From contig JABSSL010000087.1 in assembly GCA_013214355.1 (NCBI GenBank), forward strand, positions 1-64,000: DNA of 64,000 nt, in the 5' to 3' direction. Below the pieces are notes generated by a model. It did no database searches. It was not told the DNA's origin and saw nothing but the letters and a program-made list of their open reading frames with translations. Shown piece by piece: positions 26,158 to 36,800 of the stretch. The position numbers and the translations under genes are program-made. The stretch comes from Saprospiraceae bacterium. Its GTDB lineage: Bacteria; Bacteroidota; Bacteroidia; Chitinophagales; Saprospiraceae. Positions within the stretch are counted from its first letter, which is position 1. Each line of letters starts with the position of its first letter.

Positions 26158-26322
26158 CTATTGCTCCTCCTGAACTGTCGAATTCAATTGCGAAGCAGCT
26201 TGTTGCTGTATTTTACCAATCAGTGCAAATACCTTACTGAAGGGCTGACTACCTAAGGCATCTAGTATCTGATTGGTTTCCTCCAGGGTCAGGCTTAGCT
26301 TAATCTCTTTTTCGATCTGCAT
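26158..26322 (-). CDS. Small conserved-looking hypothetical protein
   Basis: 54 residues from the ATG at 26322: MQIEKEIKLSLTLEETNQIL, DALGSQPFSKVFALIGKIQQ and a Gln-rich tail. Longer forms start at 26361 or 26412. The pattern of acidic strand, then helix with ALGxxPFxKVFxLIxKIQxQA, is one I have seen in small Bacteroidota proteins of unknown role. Convergent with the Crp/Fnr gene. Confidence 0.55.
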   Translation of the reverse strand: MQIEKEIKLSLTLEETNQILDALGSQPFSKVFALIGKIQQQAASQLNSTVQEEQ

Positions 26323-26561
26323 GCTTTGAGTTTTTATGGATTCAATTAGAGATGCTGTGTGCATTTCACCTAAAGGTAATAACCTTAGTCTTCCATTCTT
26401 CCACATCTTCATGTGGGCCCTTCCTGCTCAACTTCCCCTCCATATACCAGATACCGTCTTAAGTACCCCAAAACATGGCTTTGGTCGAAAATCAAGCCCT
26501 TTTGTCGAGCAAAGCGCCTTGATCTTCCTACTTTTATCATCGAAGAAGATCACCTGTACAC

Positions 26562-27455
26562 ATGAATATCTCTATCCAAGATCTAAATAAGGTTTACCCG
26601 AACGGGAATCATGCCCTGAAAGATGTCAATATTGAGATCAATGAAGGCATGTTCGGATTGCTTGGCCCAAATGGGGCTGGGAAGTCCAGTTTAATGCGAA
26701 TTTTGGTAACCTTAATGAAGCCCAGTAGTGGTAGAGTGTTGGTGAATGGCAAGGACACTGCCAAGAACCGGGGTTATGTACGTAGTATGCTGGGATACTT
26801 GCCTCAAGACTTTAGCTTTTTCTCCAATCTAAAGACCTATGAGTTTCTAGACTATGCCGCCCGATTATCGGGTATGAGTAGTGGAAAGAAACGGAGAGCG
26901 GCGGTAGACAAGATGCTGGAGGAGGTAGCCTTGTTCGATGTCCGCAATCGGAAGGCCGGAAAACTTTCCGGAGGAATGAAGAGAAGATTGGGAATTGCCC
27001 AAGCCTTGATCAACGATCCAAAGATCGTGATCGTGGATGAACCCACAACTGGCTTGGACCCTGAGGAAAGAATTCGCTTTAGAAATCTATTGGCTCGTAT
27101 TAGTTCACAAGATGTGATCATTATTCTCTCTACACATATTGTTGCAGATATATCTAGCACTTGCGAACACATGGCTTTACTAAACCGAGGACAAGTAGCA
27201 TTTACTGGATCCCCGGAAGAAATCATCCGACAAGCTGAAGGTCATGTATGGTCGCTGTACGTAGATGAGAAGGAATACGTAGAAGTCAACCAGAAATACC
27301 AGGTTATCGCTACCGTCATGCAGAAAGATGGCTGGAAGGTGACAGTGGTAGGGGATGAAGTGCTGGGCTATGATGCCGAGCCCGTAAGTCCCAACCTGGA
27401 ACATGCCTATGTATATTTTGTGGAACATACACTGAAGAACCAGATTTTGGTTTGA
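26562..27455 (+). CDS. ABC transporter ATP-binding protein
   Basis: 297 residues. All nucleotide-binding motifs are present: Walker A GPNGAGKSS, Q-loop in YLPQDFSFF, signature LSGGMKRR, Walker B VIVDEPTTGLDP and H-loop STHI. The C-terminal ~80 residues are a regulatory tail. It is of the ABC-2 export type. Its signature-to-tail region (GLDPEERIRFRNLLARI, GSPEEIIRQAEGHVW) is strikingly similar to the ATPase domain fused to the RND protein at 37090-41796 (GLDPRERIRFRNLLVQL, GSPQDMLQHAEGLVW), so the two are paralogues in one locus. First gene of the 26.5-42.6 kb efflux group. Confidence 0.93.
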   Translation: MNISIQDLNKVYPNGNHALKDVNIEINEGMFGLLGPNGAGKSSLMRILVTLMKPSSGRVLVNGKDTAKNRGYVRSMLGYLPQDFSFFSNLKTYEFLDYAARLSGMSSGKKRRAAVDKMLEEVALFDVRNRKAGKLSGGMKRRLGIAQALINDPKIVIVDEPTTGLDPEERIRFRNLLARISSQDVIIILSTHIVADISSTCEHMALLNRGQVAFTGSPEEIIRQAEGHVWSLYVDEKEYVEVNQKYQVIATVMQKDGWKVTVVGDEVLGYDAEPVSPNLEHAYVYFVEHTLKNQILV

Positions 27456-27519
27456 TGACTGTTTACTAGTAGCAACCAGAATCGGCTACACTCAGCCCGA
27501 AAAAGTGTATTTTCTAAAT

Positions 27520-27550
27520 CCTCCCGAGTTTTCAAGTCGCCATCGGGAGG
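27520..27550. terminator. Hairpin after the ABC ATPase gene
   Basis: Perfect eight-base stem CCTCCCGA / TCGGGAGG with a 15-base loop, 65 bases after the ATPase stop. No T-tract follows, so it may act as an attenuator or RNA-processing signal and not as a full terminator. It is part of a 485-base gap (27456-27940) with no supported gene. Confidence 0.4.
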
Positions 27551-27811
27551 TCGGTGGGAAGCTTTAAGAAGCTAAAGCCTCCTCGCTGGATTGGCGATAG
27601 AATTATCATTAATGGAAGTGGAATCACATTAGGAAACAGCTCACAACTAATGGGTCTAACCTATGGCGTTTAGCCTCGAACAGGTCGCGTCTGGGTTCGA
27701 ATCCTAGTATTGGAGTTGATCCTGATGGGTAAAGAAGTGGGCTTTTGTAGATACCAAAAGACTGTTTCTGGATCGTGCAAAACTTTGCACCATTGTAAAT
27801 TATTTCACCTT

Positions 27812-27914
27812 CTTCGAAAAATCTTGTGGACAATCATAAAATGAAACGAAAAAGCGACTGAAAGAAGCGTTGAATTTCATTTTTGAGTGTCTTCAAACAC
27901 GAGATTTTTCGAAG
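27812..27914. repeat. 103-bp fold-back element inside the efflux operon
   Basis: Arms CTTCGAAAAATCTTGTG (27812-27828) and CACGAGATTTTTCGAAG (27898-27914) pair with one mismatch, and an inner nine-base pair AAAATGAAA / TTTCATTTT adds a second stem. It ends 26 bases before the permease ATG at 27941, so it would form in the mRNA leader between the ATPase and permease genes. Confidence 0.65.
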
Positions 27915-27940
27915 GAACTTATTTAAAAGATAGATTGCCA

Positions 27941-30900
27941 ATGGCATCTCCGATTAGGACTGTAGCCAAGTATGAGCGAAAAATATTGATGAGAAGTTGG
28001 TTCTTCCGAATCTTCTCCGTGTTCTCGCTTTTTGTACTATTCGTTTTTAACATGGGAGAAATCTCCGAGGTGGGGGACACGGATTGGGGCTACCGCGCTG
28101 TTCCCTCAACCATGCCTTATGCCTGGCTTTTTATCCTCAATCTAGCACAGGCTATTATTGCTATCTTTTTATCCTCAGAGTTTATCAAAAGGGATCGTAA
28201 GCAGGATACGACGGAGGTGATCTATGTACGATCTATGAGTAACGGGGCCTACTTGCTCGGTAAGACGTGGAGTATTCTTTCCATTTTTCTCATTATCAAT
28301 ATTGCCGCCTTGGGCTTGGGTTTAATTTTCAATCTCCTGGGACAAAACACCTACGTTGATTGGCAAGCCTATCTCTACTACCCACTGCTGATTTCTCTGC
28401 CGAGCTTGCTATTTCTGATCGGTTTATCTGCTGTGCTCATGTGTGTTATGCGCAACCAAGCTTTGACTTTTGTCATTCTGATCGGCTTGGTACTCTCCAG
28501 CATGATTTATTTAAAAACCTCTTACCACTACTTGTTTGATTGCATGGCTTTTTATTTGCCGCTCTTCCATTCTGATATCATAGGATTTGGGCATTGGGAA
28601 GACATTCTCCGACTAAGAGGCATGTATGCAAGTCTTGGGGCAGGCTTTATTTTCATTGCTATTCTGCTATTTAAAAGATTACCTCAGTCCCGCCTGATGA
28701 ATGGCATTTCCTTGATTCTGGGAGTAGCGGGCGTGAGTTTTGGGACCTGGCTAGGCTATCAGCATATCATGGAATATCAAGTCAATTCACAACTACCAAA
28801 AGATATTATAGCACTGAACAACGCTTATCTAGATCAAGCAAGAATTGATATTGATGCGCATGCGATAGCCTTGGAACAAAAAGAAGATGGTATAATAGTC
28901 TCCTCAAAGATCAGCGGCAAGGCGGTACAGAGCGCAGAGGAGTTTGTTTTCACACTCAATCCCGGCCTCACCGTTAGTACAGTTGAGGATGAGCGGGGTG
29001 ACCTTACTTTCGAACGCAAAATCAACCTCTTGCTCGTTCGCCCAAGAACCCCATTGGAAGCTGGACAGGAAATAAACTGGACCATAAATTACACCGGCAG
29101 CATTGATGAAGCGGCATGCTTCCTGGATATCTCTGATGAGTTGAAGTATGAACGATATCAGGAAATGGTCTGTAACTTGGATCAACGCTATGCTTTCACG
29201 GAACCTAACTTCCTGTTACTTACCCCAGAGGCCCAGTGGTATCCAACCTCCGGAGTAGGTTATAGCGATACTTCTCCGCTTTGGTACAGAAAGGACTTCA
29301 TTGATTATGACTTAAGCGTGAAGACGCTGCCAGGACTAACTCCCGTATCGACAGGGGCTACAATCACGGAAGGAGATAACGCTTATTCTTTTGATCGCCC
29401 CTACAAGATCGCTCACTTATCCCTGGCCATTGGCAATTACCAAACCGCCAAGCTGGAAACGGATAGCTTAACCTTTCAGGTGTTTTACATTGATGAACAC
29501 GACTACTTCAAGAATGCATTTCCAGATATCCGCGATACCCTAGCCTCAGTAATTCGGGAGCGCCTTGGGGATTTTGAAAGAAAGTCTGATTTAAAGTATC
29601 CGCTATCCACCTTTTCTATCGTCGAAGTTCCTGCCCAATTCAAATCTTTTGATCGAAGCTGGACCTCCATTCATGAAACGACTCAGCCAGGACTTGTTTA
29701 TATCCCGGAACGGGGTATGCACACGCGGAACTACGACTTCGAGGGTATGGTAAAACGGCGAAAGCGCTGGAGTCGCAACCGGGACCGTACAGATGCGGAG
29801 TTGCAAATGATGGGCCTGAACAGCTTTCTGGAGACCTTCTTCGAATTCAAGGATGTCAATACCCAATTCAGCAATCAACAGATTACGGTTGATGAACGGA
29901 TTAACCCCTCTTATCAGTTCGTACAGTTGTATGAATTGTGTAACAATTTAGAATCTGATGAATGGCCGGTACTAAACCGGATTTTTGAATCCTACCTGCG
30001 AAGTGAAACGGGAGAGCAACCGGAATGGGTGAGACGAAATACAGGTAGTACCCAGTATGAATTAGCGAATATGGTGCTACAGGAAAAATCCTTTGCAGAC
30101 ATTCTAACCCTACAGGAAAATCAAAGCCTAATCGATAATGTGATCGAGCTAAAAGGGGATCTTTTGTTTTCCATGATCCAGGCCCAGGCGGATACAGATC
30201 GCTTCCGAGAATTCATTACCGATATGCTCACTAATGCACGTTATGAAAATCTCAGCTTCGAGGATTTCAACAGTATCCTGCAAGATGAATTTGATATCGA
30301 TCTTTCTTCCGTCATGTCTAAGTGGTTCCATGAGATAGAGTTGCCTCGCTATCTTATTTCAACTCCAGTGGCGGAAAAGGTCTTGGCAGATGATCGGGAG
30401 CTTACCCGTATCCGTTTGAGTATTTCCAATCAAGGTACAGCAGAAGGGGTAGTAAAAATTACCTTGCGGCCTGGCGAAGAGGTAGAACGACTCGTTTACC
30501 TAGACCCCAATCAAACCAAAGAGCTCTATTATCTAACGGCTACGGAGCCCACTGGCTTAGAGATCAATACCCTGGCCTCCGGCAATTTACCCAACCAAAT
30601 AGAGTACAATTTTGATCAAATTGATGAGACGGGGGTCAAAAATGCCAGGGAGAGTCAGCGCACCATCGACAAAGCCATTGTCCTGGTGAATGAAGGCGAG
30701 ATCATTGTAGATAATGAAAGTGCAGACTTTGATTACTCCATCTTCGAAGAGGTAAGTCGCCTCCGCAAATGGCTAAAGCCAGCAGCACAAGAAGACTTTA
30801 AATACCAAGGTACCCGGGTGTGGCGGCCGCCTTTCAACTGGACAGCCACAACTGATGATAAATTCTTTGGGGAATTCGTTCGCTCCGCCTTGTACATCAA

Positions 30901-31216
30901 GGCAGGAGATGGATCAAAAGCAGCCAACTGGAAAATCCCGATTCCCGAATCCGGGAGGTATGAGGTCTTTTATCATGTATATAAGGATGATTCCTTCAAT
31001 TGGAATCGTAATCAACGCGGGAATTACCGCTTTACTATTCCACATCAAAATGGTACAGATGAGCCTACGGTAGAGCTCCATAAAGATACACCCGAGGGAT
31101 GGACCTCACTCGGGGATTATACCTTTTCGGCGGATACATTAGTGGTATCCCTTAGTAATGAAACGCGGCTTCGTGCGGTATTTGCAGATGCCGTGAAGCT
31201 GGTAAAAATGGATTAA
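27941..31216 (+). CDS. ABC-2 type permease fused to a peptidase-dead M1-like domain and a golvesin-like C-terminal domain
   Basis: 1091 residues from ATG 27941; a GTG 54 bases upstream would start inside the fold-back repeat. Residues ~1-290: six or so TM helices (FFRIFSVFSLFVLFVFNMG, AYLYYPLLISLPSLLFLIG). Residues ~300-820: the periplasmic M1-aminopeptidase-like region found in such permeases (ITEGDNAYSFDRPYKIAHLS, TFSIVEVPAQFKSFDRSW), but no HExxH zinc motif, so no peptidase activity expected. Final ~140 residues: RVWRPPFNWTATTDDKF, then GRYEVFYHVYKDDSFNWN and VFADAVKLVK, resembling the golvesin/Xly CBD-like beta domain. Partner of the ATPase at 26562. Confidence 0.85.
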   Translation: MASPIRTVAKYERKILMRSWFFRIFSVFSLFVLFVFNMGEISEVGDTDWGYRAVPSTMPYAWLFILNLAQAIIAIFLSSEFIKRDRKQDTTEVIYVRSMSNGAYLLGKTWSILSIFLIINIAALGLGLIFNLLGQNTYVDWQAYLYYPLLISLPSLLFLIGLSAVLMCVMRNQALTFVILIGLVLSSMIYLKTSYHYLFDCMAFYLPLFHSDIIGFGHWEDILRLRGMYASLGAGFIFIAILLFKRLPQSRLMNGISLILGVAGVSFGTWLGYQHIMEYQVNSQLPKDIIALNNAYLDQARIDIDAHAIALEQKEDGIIVSSKISGKAVQSAEEFVFTLNPGLTVSTVEDERGDLTFERKINLLLVRPRTPLEAGQEINWTINYTGSIDEAACFLDISDELKYERYQEMVCNLDQRYAFTEPNFLLLTPEAQWYPTSGVGYSDTSPLWYRKDFIDYDLSVKTLPGLTPVSTGATITEGDNAYSFDRPYKIAHLSLAIGNYQTAKLETDSLTFQVFYIDEHDYFKNAFPDIRDTLASVIRERLGDFERKSDLKYPLSTFSIVEVPAQFKSFDRSWTSIHETTQPGLVYIPERGMHTRNYDFEGMVKRRKRWSRNRDRTDAELQMMGLNSFLETFFEFKDVNTQFSNQQITVDERINPSYQFVQLYELCNNLESDEWPVLNRIFESYLRSETGEQPEWVRRNTGSTQYELANMVLQEKSFADILTLQENQSLIDNVIELKGDLLFSMIQAQADTDRFREFITDMLTNARYENLSFEDFNSILQDEFDIDLSSVMSKWFHEIELPRYLISTPVAEKVLADDRELTRIRLSISNQGTAEGVVKITLRPGEEVERLVYLDPNQTKELYYLTATEPTGLEINTLASGNLPNQIEYNFDQIDETGVKNARESQRTIDKAIVLVNEGEIIVDNESADFDYSIFEEVSRLRKWLKPAAQEDFKYQGTRVWRPPFNWTATTDDKFFGEFVRSALYIKAGDGSKAANWKIPIPESGRYEVFYHVYKDDSFNWNRNQRGNYRFTIPHQNGTDEPTVELHKDTPEGWTSLGDYTFSADTLVVSLSNETRLRAVFADAVKLVKMD

Positions 31217-31244
31217 AATACATCTAGCACTCAATAATAGTAGT

Positions 31245-32729
31245 ATGATAAATATGAATACGATTCAAAGCCTGCTACTCCTGGTAGCGGTTTGCTTCAC
31301 GGCGGCTGGTCTCTCTGGTCAGACGGTATTAACCCTGGAGGCGGCTATGGAAATCGCAGAAAAAGGTAGTCCGTCTATCCAGCGTTCGCTGATGAACATA
31401 GAGCAGTATCAATATGATCTGCAGGCCGAACGGGCTTCTCTAAAGTCTCGTTTTTCACTCACCGTGGATCCGTTTAGTTTCAGTAACAATCGACGTTTCG
31501 ACAACCAGTTTTCCCAGTGGTTTACCAACATTGAGATGTTCTCCTCCGGAACCTTTAGGGTAGACCAACCTATTTTAGCAACGGATGGGACCTTGGCCTT
31601 AATCAACACCTTTAGTTGGCGAAGCAATGAAACCGTCATTGCTGGTTTTGGGGAAAACTCTAACCGGGCCTTTTACAACAACCTATACCTCGCCATTAAC
31701 CAACCCATCTTTACCTTCAATCGCCGAAAAGTGCAATTGAATGAAATAGAGCTTAATTATGAGAATGCTAGTTTACAATATGCCATTCAGCGCCTGAGCT
31801 TAGAGCAGACCATCACTGGCCAGTTCTTCGATGTGTATTTGGCACAGCTTAACCTGGATATTTCTAAAGAGGAGTTAGCCAATACCACCCAAAACTTTGA
31901 AATTGTCAAGAACAAGGTCGAAGCGGGGCTACTGGCACAAGAAGAATTATACCAGGCCGAGCTCAACTTTGCCAACGCACAGCTTTCCGTCCAAGATAAT
32001 GAACTGGGACTAGCCAATGCCGAAGAACTCTTCAAACGCGAGATCGGTATGACCTTGACAGAAGAAATCCAGCTGGTCACCGCACTAGAGGCACAGCCCG
32101 TGGTAGTAGATTTAGAAAAGGCCATTGATTTTGCGCTGAAATCCAGAATGGAATTGCGCCAACGGCAGATCAATATTGAACGGGAATCCTACAACCTGAT
32201 GCGCACGAAATCACAAAACGAATTTCGAGCCGACCTACAGTTAACCCTGGGTATTTTCGGAGACAATGAAGTCTTGGGCAAAATATATGACACCCCCACC
32301 CGCAACCCTAGCGTTGGCCTCAGCGTGAACATTCCCATTTTCGACTGGGGGGAACGCAATGCTAGAATCGAGTCCCAGATGGTCTCCATGCGTAGCCAAC
32401 AGCTGGAACTAAGAGAAGATCAAAAACAAATTCGGATGGATATTCGGCGAGCTTTTCGCAACGTGCAAACACAAATGCCAAGGATCGAAATCGCGAAGAA
32501 AAGCGTAGAAAATGCCGAAAGAACTTATGAGATCAACAGAGAGCGCTATATCAATGGAGATCTCAGTGGCATTGAATTGAATCAGTTTCAAAGTCAGCTT
32601 TCTACCACGAGAATAGACTACGCTAGAGCGCTGATCAACTATAAAACACAATTATTAGAACTCAAGATCTTAACCCTATTTGATTGGGAAAAACAGCAAC
32701 CGGTCTCCGTCGCATTACCCAATGAATAG
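31245..32729 (+). CDS. TolC-family outer membrane efflux protein
   Basis: 494 residues with a signal peptide (SLLLLVAVCFTAAGLSGQ). The two outer-membrane efflux repeats begin LTLEAAMEIAEKGSPSIQRS and VDLEKAIDFALKSRMELRQR and show the long coiled-coil helices of the channel. Only distantly similar to the TolC at 1858-3174. 28 bases after the permease-M1 gene and upstream of the adaptor, in the expected order of a tripartite exporter. Confidence 0.92.
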   Translation: MINMNTIQSLLLLVAVCFTAAGLSGQTVLTLEAAMEIAEKGSPSIQRSLMNIEQYQYDLQAERASLKSRFSLTVDPFSFSNNRRFDNQFSQWFTNIEMFSSGTFRVDQPILATDGTLALINTFSWRSNETVIAGFGENSNRAFYNNLYLAINQPIFTFNRRKVQLNEIELNYENASLQYAIQRLSLEQTITGQFFDVYLAQLNLDISKEELANTTQNFEIVKNKVEAGLLAQEELYQAELNFANAQLSVQDNELGLANAEELFKREIGMTLTEEIQLVTALEAQPVVVDLEKAIDFALKSRMELRQRQINIERESYNLMRTKSQNEFRADLQLTLGIFGDNEVLGKIYDTPTRNPSVGLSVNIPIFDWGERNARIESQMVSMRSQQLELREDQKQIRMDIRRAFRNVQTQMPRIEIAKKSVENAERTYEINRERYINGDLSGIELNQFQSQLSTTRIDYARALINYKTQLLELKILTLFDWEKQQPVSVALPNE

Positions 32730-32815
32730 GCTTATTTGAAAATTTTAGCTGGATAGGGGCTTAGCTACTAGCTAGTTTGACAAAACCACTATCGAGTACT
32801 CAAAATATTAGATTC

Positions 32816-33871
32816 GTGAAAAAACAACTTTCTCTCAGCGTCCTAGTGCTCTTAACGCTATGGGCATGCAATCAACCGGAAGAAGAAAGTCCTTCCATCG
32901 ATCTCGCTGCACCTGTTTCCGTCATCGACGTGACTACCTCATCCCTTTCCCGGCATACCATTGCTACTGGCAATGCCTTAGCGGAAAAGGAAATGGAAGT
33001 GACTTCGCAGATCGCGGGAAAATATAAGCTTAAAAATCATCCTGCTTACAATCGGCCCTTCAAGTTGGGAGATCGGGTGAAAGCGGGACAAGCCTTTGTC
33101 GAAATTGAAGACAAAGAATATGTAAATGGCATTAGCCTAGAATCCAAAAAGATGAACCTGGACCTGGCTAAGCAAGAATACGAAAAGCAAAAGTCTGTAT
33201 ATGATAAAGGCGGCGTAACCTTGCGCGAGTTGCGCAACGCCGAATTACAAATGACCAATGCTCAAAATGAATTGGAAAACGCACAGATCCGCCTCGAGAA
33301 AATGAAAATTGATATTCCGATCTCTGGGACTATCGTAACCCTACCTCACTATACCCCCAATAGTCAGATCCAACAAGGGAATTCGCTGGCTACCATCATG
33401 AACTACTCGAAGATGTATGTTGATGTGAGTTTGCCGGAAAATACCATGACGGAAATTAAGACGGGGCAAAAGGTTCAGATCACCAACTATAGCCTTCCCA
33501 ATGATACCTTAATCGGCACCGTTACGGAACTATCTCCCGCCATCGATATTAACACGCGAACTTACCTCGGAAAGGTACGCTTCGGAAATCCTAAGCTATT
33601 GATTAGGCCGGGTATGTTCATTAAGACGCTGATTAAGGTTAATCAAAAGGACGACATTATCGTGATCCCAAAAGAAGTGATCATTTCTGATCAAAGAGGC
33701 AAACGCGTATTTGTAGTGAAGGAGAACACGGCCTTTGAGCGTATTATCGAAACTGGCATCGAAAATGAAGACAGGATCGAAGTGGTGTCCGGGTTGGAAG
33801 TCAATGAACGCTTAGTGATCAAAGGTTTTGAAACCCTTCGTAACAAGTCCAAAGTGAAAGTACTGAAATGA
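32816..33871 (+). CDS. Lipoprotein periplasmic adaptor (membrane fusion protein) of the RND pump
   Basis: About 351 residues from GTG 32816, which places a lipobox (LLTLWACNQPEE) directly after a short hydrophobic leader; a TTG at 32777 is less likely. Order: beta-barrel edge, lipoyl half-motif with GDRVKAGQAFVEIEDKEY, an alpha-hairpin (ELRNAELQMTNAQNELENAQ), second lipoyl half and membrane-proximal domain ending RIETGIENEDRIEVVSG. It links the inner membrane pump to TolC. Overlaps the RND gene by 4 bases, so the two are coupled. Confidence 0.92.
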   Translation: MKKQLSLSVLVLLTLWACNQPEEESPSIDLAAPVSVIDVTTSSLSRHTIATGNALAEKEMEVTSQIAGKYKLKNHPAYNRPFKLGDRVKAGQAFVEIEDKEYVNGISLESKKMNLDLAKQEYEKQKSVYDKGGVTLRELRNAELQMTNAQNELENAQIRLEKMKIDIPISGTIVTLPHYTPNSQIQQGNSLATIMNYSKMYVDVSLPENTMTEIKTGQKVQITNYSLPNDTLIGTVTELSPAIDINTRTYLGKVRFGNPKLLIRPGMFIKTLIKVNQKDDIIVIPKEVIISDQRGKRVFVVKENTAFERIIETGIENEDRIEVVSGLEVNERLVIKGFETLRNKSKVKVLK

Positions 33872-36800
33872 AAAAATTGACTCAATTTGCCGTTAACTAT
33901 CCCGTCACTGTACTCATGGCGATCCTTGCCATCGGGATATTAGGCTATATATCCTATTTCCGTTTAGGAGTAGATCTTTTCCCCGACCTCAACTCCCCAC
34001 GCTTGTTTGTGGAAATTGAGTCTGGAGAAAAGGCTCCGGAGGAAATTGAAAAACAGTTTGTGGAGCAGATCGAGGCGCTCAGCATGCGCCAAGGCGGTGT
34101 GACGCAAGTGGCTAGTGTCACTAAGATTGGTTCCGCCCAGATTACCGTGGAGTATAGCTGGGAAAAAGATATGGATGAGGCCTTTCTTGACCTGCAAAAG
34201 GCACTCAACGACTTCAATCAAGGAGGAGAGCTGGATCGGGTAACCGTCACACAATACGACCCCAACAGCGCTCCCATCATGCTCCTAGGAGTTTCGCATA
34301 GCAGCATCAACGATTTGAATGAATTGCGAAAGGTTTGTGACAACTACGTGAGCAAGGAATTGGTGCGATTAGAAGGCGTGGCACAGGTAGCCTTATCCGG
34401 TGATCAAGAACAAGAAGTGATCATCAATACCGCTCCCTATAAGCTAGAGGCTTATGGTTTGAGTCTGGACAAAATCAGTCAAAAAATCCAGAGCTTTAAT
34501 CAGAATGTTTCTGGAGGCACGGTTCAGGAATTGGGATTACAGTACACCGTTAAAGGAGTGGGGATGTTGAAAACGGAGGACGATTTCAACAATCTCATCG
34601 TAGGGTACAAAGAGGAACAAGCCTCGGCCAATGCTCAGGCGCAAAGCAATCCTGAAGACGCTAGTGCTGCCAATGCCACTCCCAGAAATCGGGCTCCCAT
34701 CTACCTCAAAGATGTAGCGGTAACCACCTTTACCAATAAGGATCCAGAAAATATAGTACGGATTAATGGTCAACGCTGCATCGGCTTATCCATCTATAAG
34801 GAAAATCGCTTTAATACGGTTAAAGCCGTGGAAGAGATTACGGAAGCCTTGGAGGATATTCGTCAAGCCTTGCCGGGTTATCAATTTGAGGTAATCTCCA
34901 ATCAAGGGATATTTATTCAAAATGCTGTTGATGAGGTACAGGAGACCGCCTTGGTTGGGGTACTTTTGGCAGTTGTAGTACTATTCTTATTCCTACATCG
35001 ATTTGGTACTACCTTGATCATCAGTATTGCTATCCCAATCTCTATCATTGCCACCTTTACGCTCATGTATTTTAATGGTCTTACGATCAATATCATGACG
35101 CTAGGGGGCTTGGCTTTGGGAGCGGGGATGCTAGTGGATAATGCGATTGTAGTACTAGAGAATATATTCCGGAATCATGAATCGGGGGCCGATGCCAAGA
35201 CGGCAGCCATCAATGGAACAGCCGAAGTGGGGGGCGCCATCACGGCTTCTACCTTGACAACCATTATCGTTTTCCTTCCGGTCATCTATTTGCAGGATGC
35301 AGCGGGTGAACTTTTCAAAGATCAAGCCTGGACGGTAGCTTTTTCACTCCTATCCTCTCTATTTGTGGCCATTTTTGTGATCCCGATGTTGTATCACAGG
35401 TTCTATCGCAAACGCACGGCACCTGCCCAAGCCCGCTCCTTACAACTAAAGTCTTATGGTCGCTTTCTTTTAGGATTGCTACGCTTCCGTTGGCTGGTAA
35501 TTCTGCTAGCTGCTTTGCTGATTGGCGGAGCCTACTATATCTATCCATCCATCGGGACAGAATTCATGCCCGCAGCTTCTAGTAAGAAGTTCAGCATCGA
35601 TGTACGGTTACCGGAGGGCACCGTATTGGAGCGGACTTCCACGACCACAGAGAATGTAGAAAGCATTGTGCAAGATGTTCTGAAAGATGATCTAAAGTTT
35701 GTATACAGTCATATTGGCCCAAAATCAGCCATTGAGGAAAGCCAATCTGCTGTATTCCAAGGAGAGCACACCGCCACCGTTGAAGTAGCCTTGATCGACA
35801 GTACTAGATTAGGCACTCAAAAAGTAATGGCTGCTTTGGACGAGGTTACCTCAGGAATTTCTGGGGTAGAGTTGTCCTTTTCCCCGGAAGTATCTTCCCT
35901 CAATAGCATTCTTCGAACGGAGGAAGCCCCCTTGGTGGTAGAGATTAAGGGGCAGGATTTGGAAACCATTGAAAGTATCACACAGGAGGTTCGCTCGCTC
36001 ATGGCTGAATTGCCGGAATTGATCAATATTCAGACCTCCATTGAACAAGGTGCGCCAGAGGTGGAGGTCTTATTCGATCGCTTTAAACTCGGCTTGTACA
36101 ATTTGGATATGAATAATGTGATTACTCAAATCCAAGATCAACTGAAGGGAAAGAGTGCTGGCAAGCTAGAGCAGGCTGGAGAAATGATTGACATCCAATT
36201 AAAGACACCGGAACAAGGTATTGCTGCTTTCGAAAACTTGACCATTCAAGGTGGGGATAAGATTTATCGCTTGCATGAAATCGCGACCCTTAGGCAATCT
36301 GCCGCCCCAAGAGAGATTCATCGGCGTAATCAAAGTAGACTAGGAAAAGTCTACGCACAAACGGATGAATCTGTACCCTTGGAGTTTGTTGCCAATAAAA
36401 TCAGGGAGACCGTTAGTTCGATAGATTTGCCGGCCAGTTACAGCATCAAAGTGGCGGGGGATGAGGCGCGACGACAGGAATCCTTACAGAGTTTGAGCTT
36501 TTCCTTGCTCCTGTCAGTGATCCTGGTTTACATGGTAATGGCTTCGCAATTTGAGTCACTTTTACATCCCTTTACCATTTTACTCACCATTCCACTAGCG
36601 GTGGTGGGTACTATTGCCACCTTCTATTGGCTAAATGCCCCATTGAACATCATGGCGATTATTGGAATCATCATGCTGGTCGGCATAGCGGTCAATGATG
36701 CCATCATACTGGTAGACAGGATTAATCAGTTGAAGCGAGGTGGCCTATCGCGTTATGAGGCTATTGCCCAGGCAGGGCAGCAAAGGATCCGCCCGATTCT

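Noticed and set aside
27660-27716. Possible complete tRNA gene
   Set aside because: Only a T-arm-like hairpin and variable-loop-like bases are present; no matching 5' acceptor strand (expected TCCAATA), D-arm or clean anticodon arm was found, so it is not listed as a tRNA.
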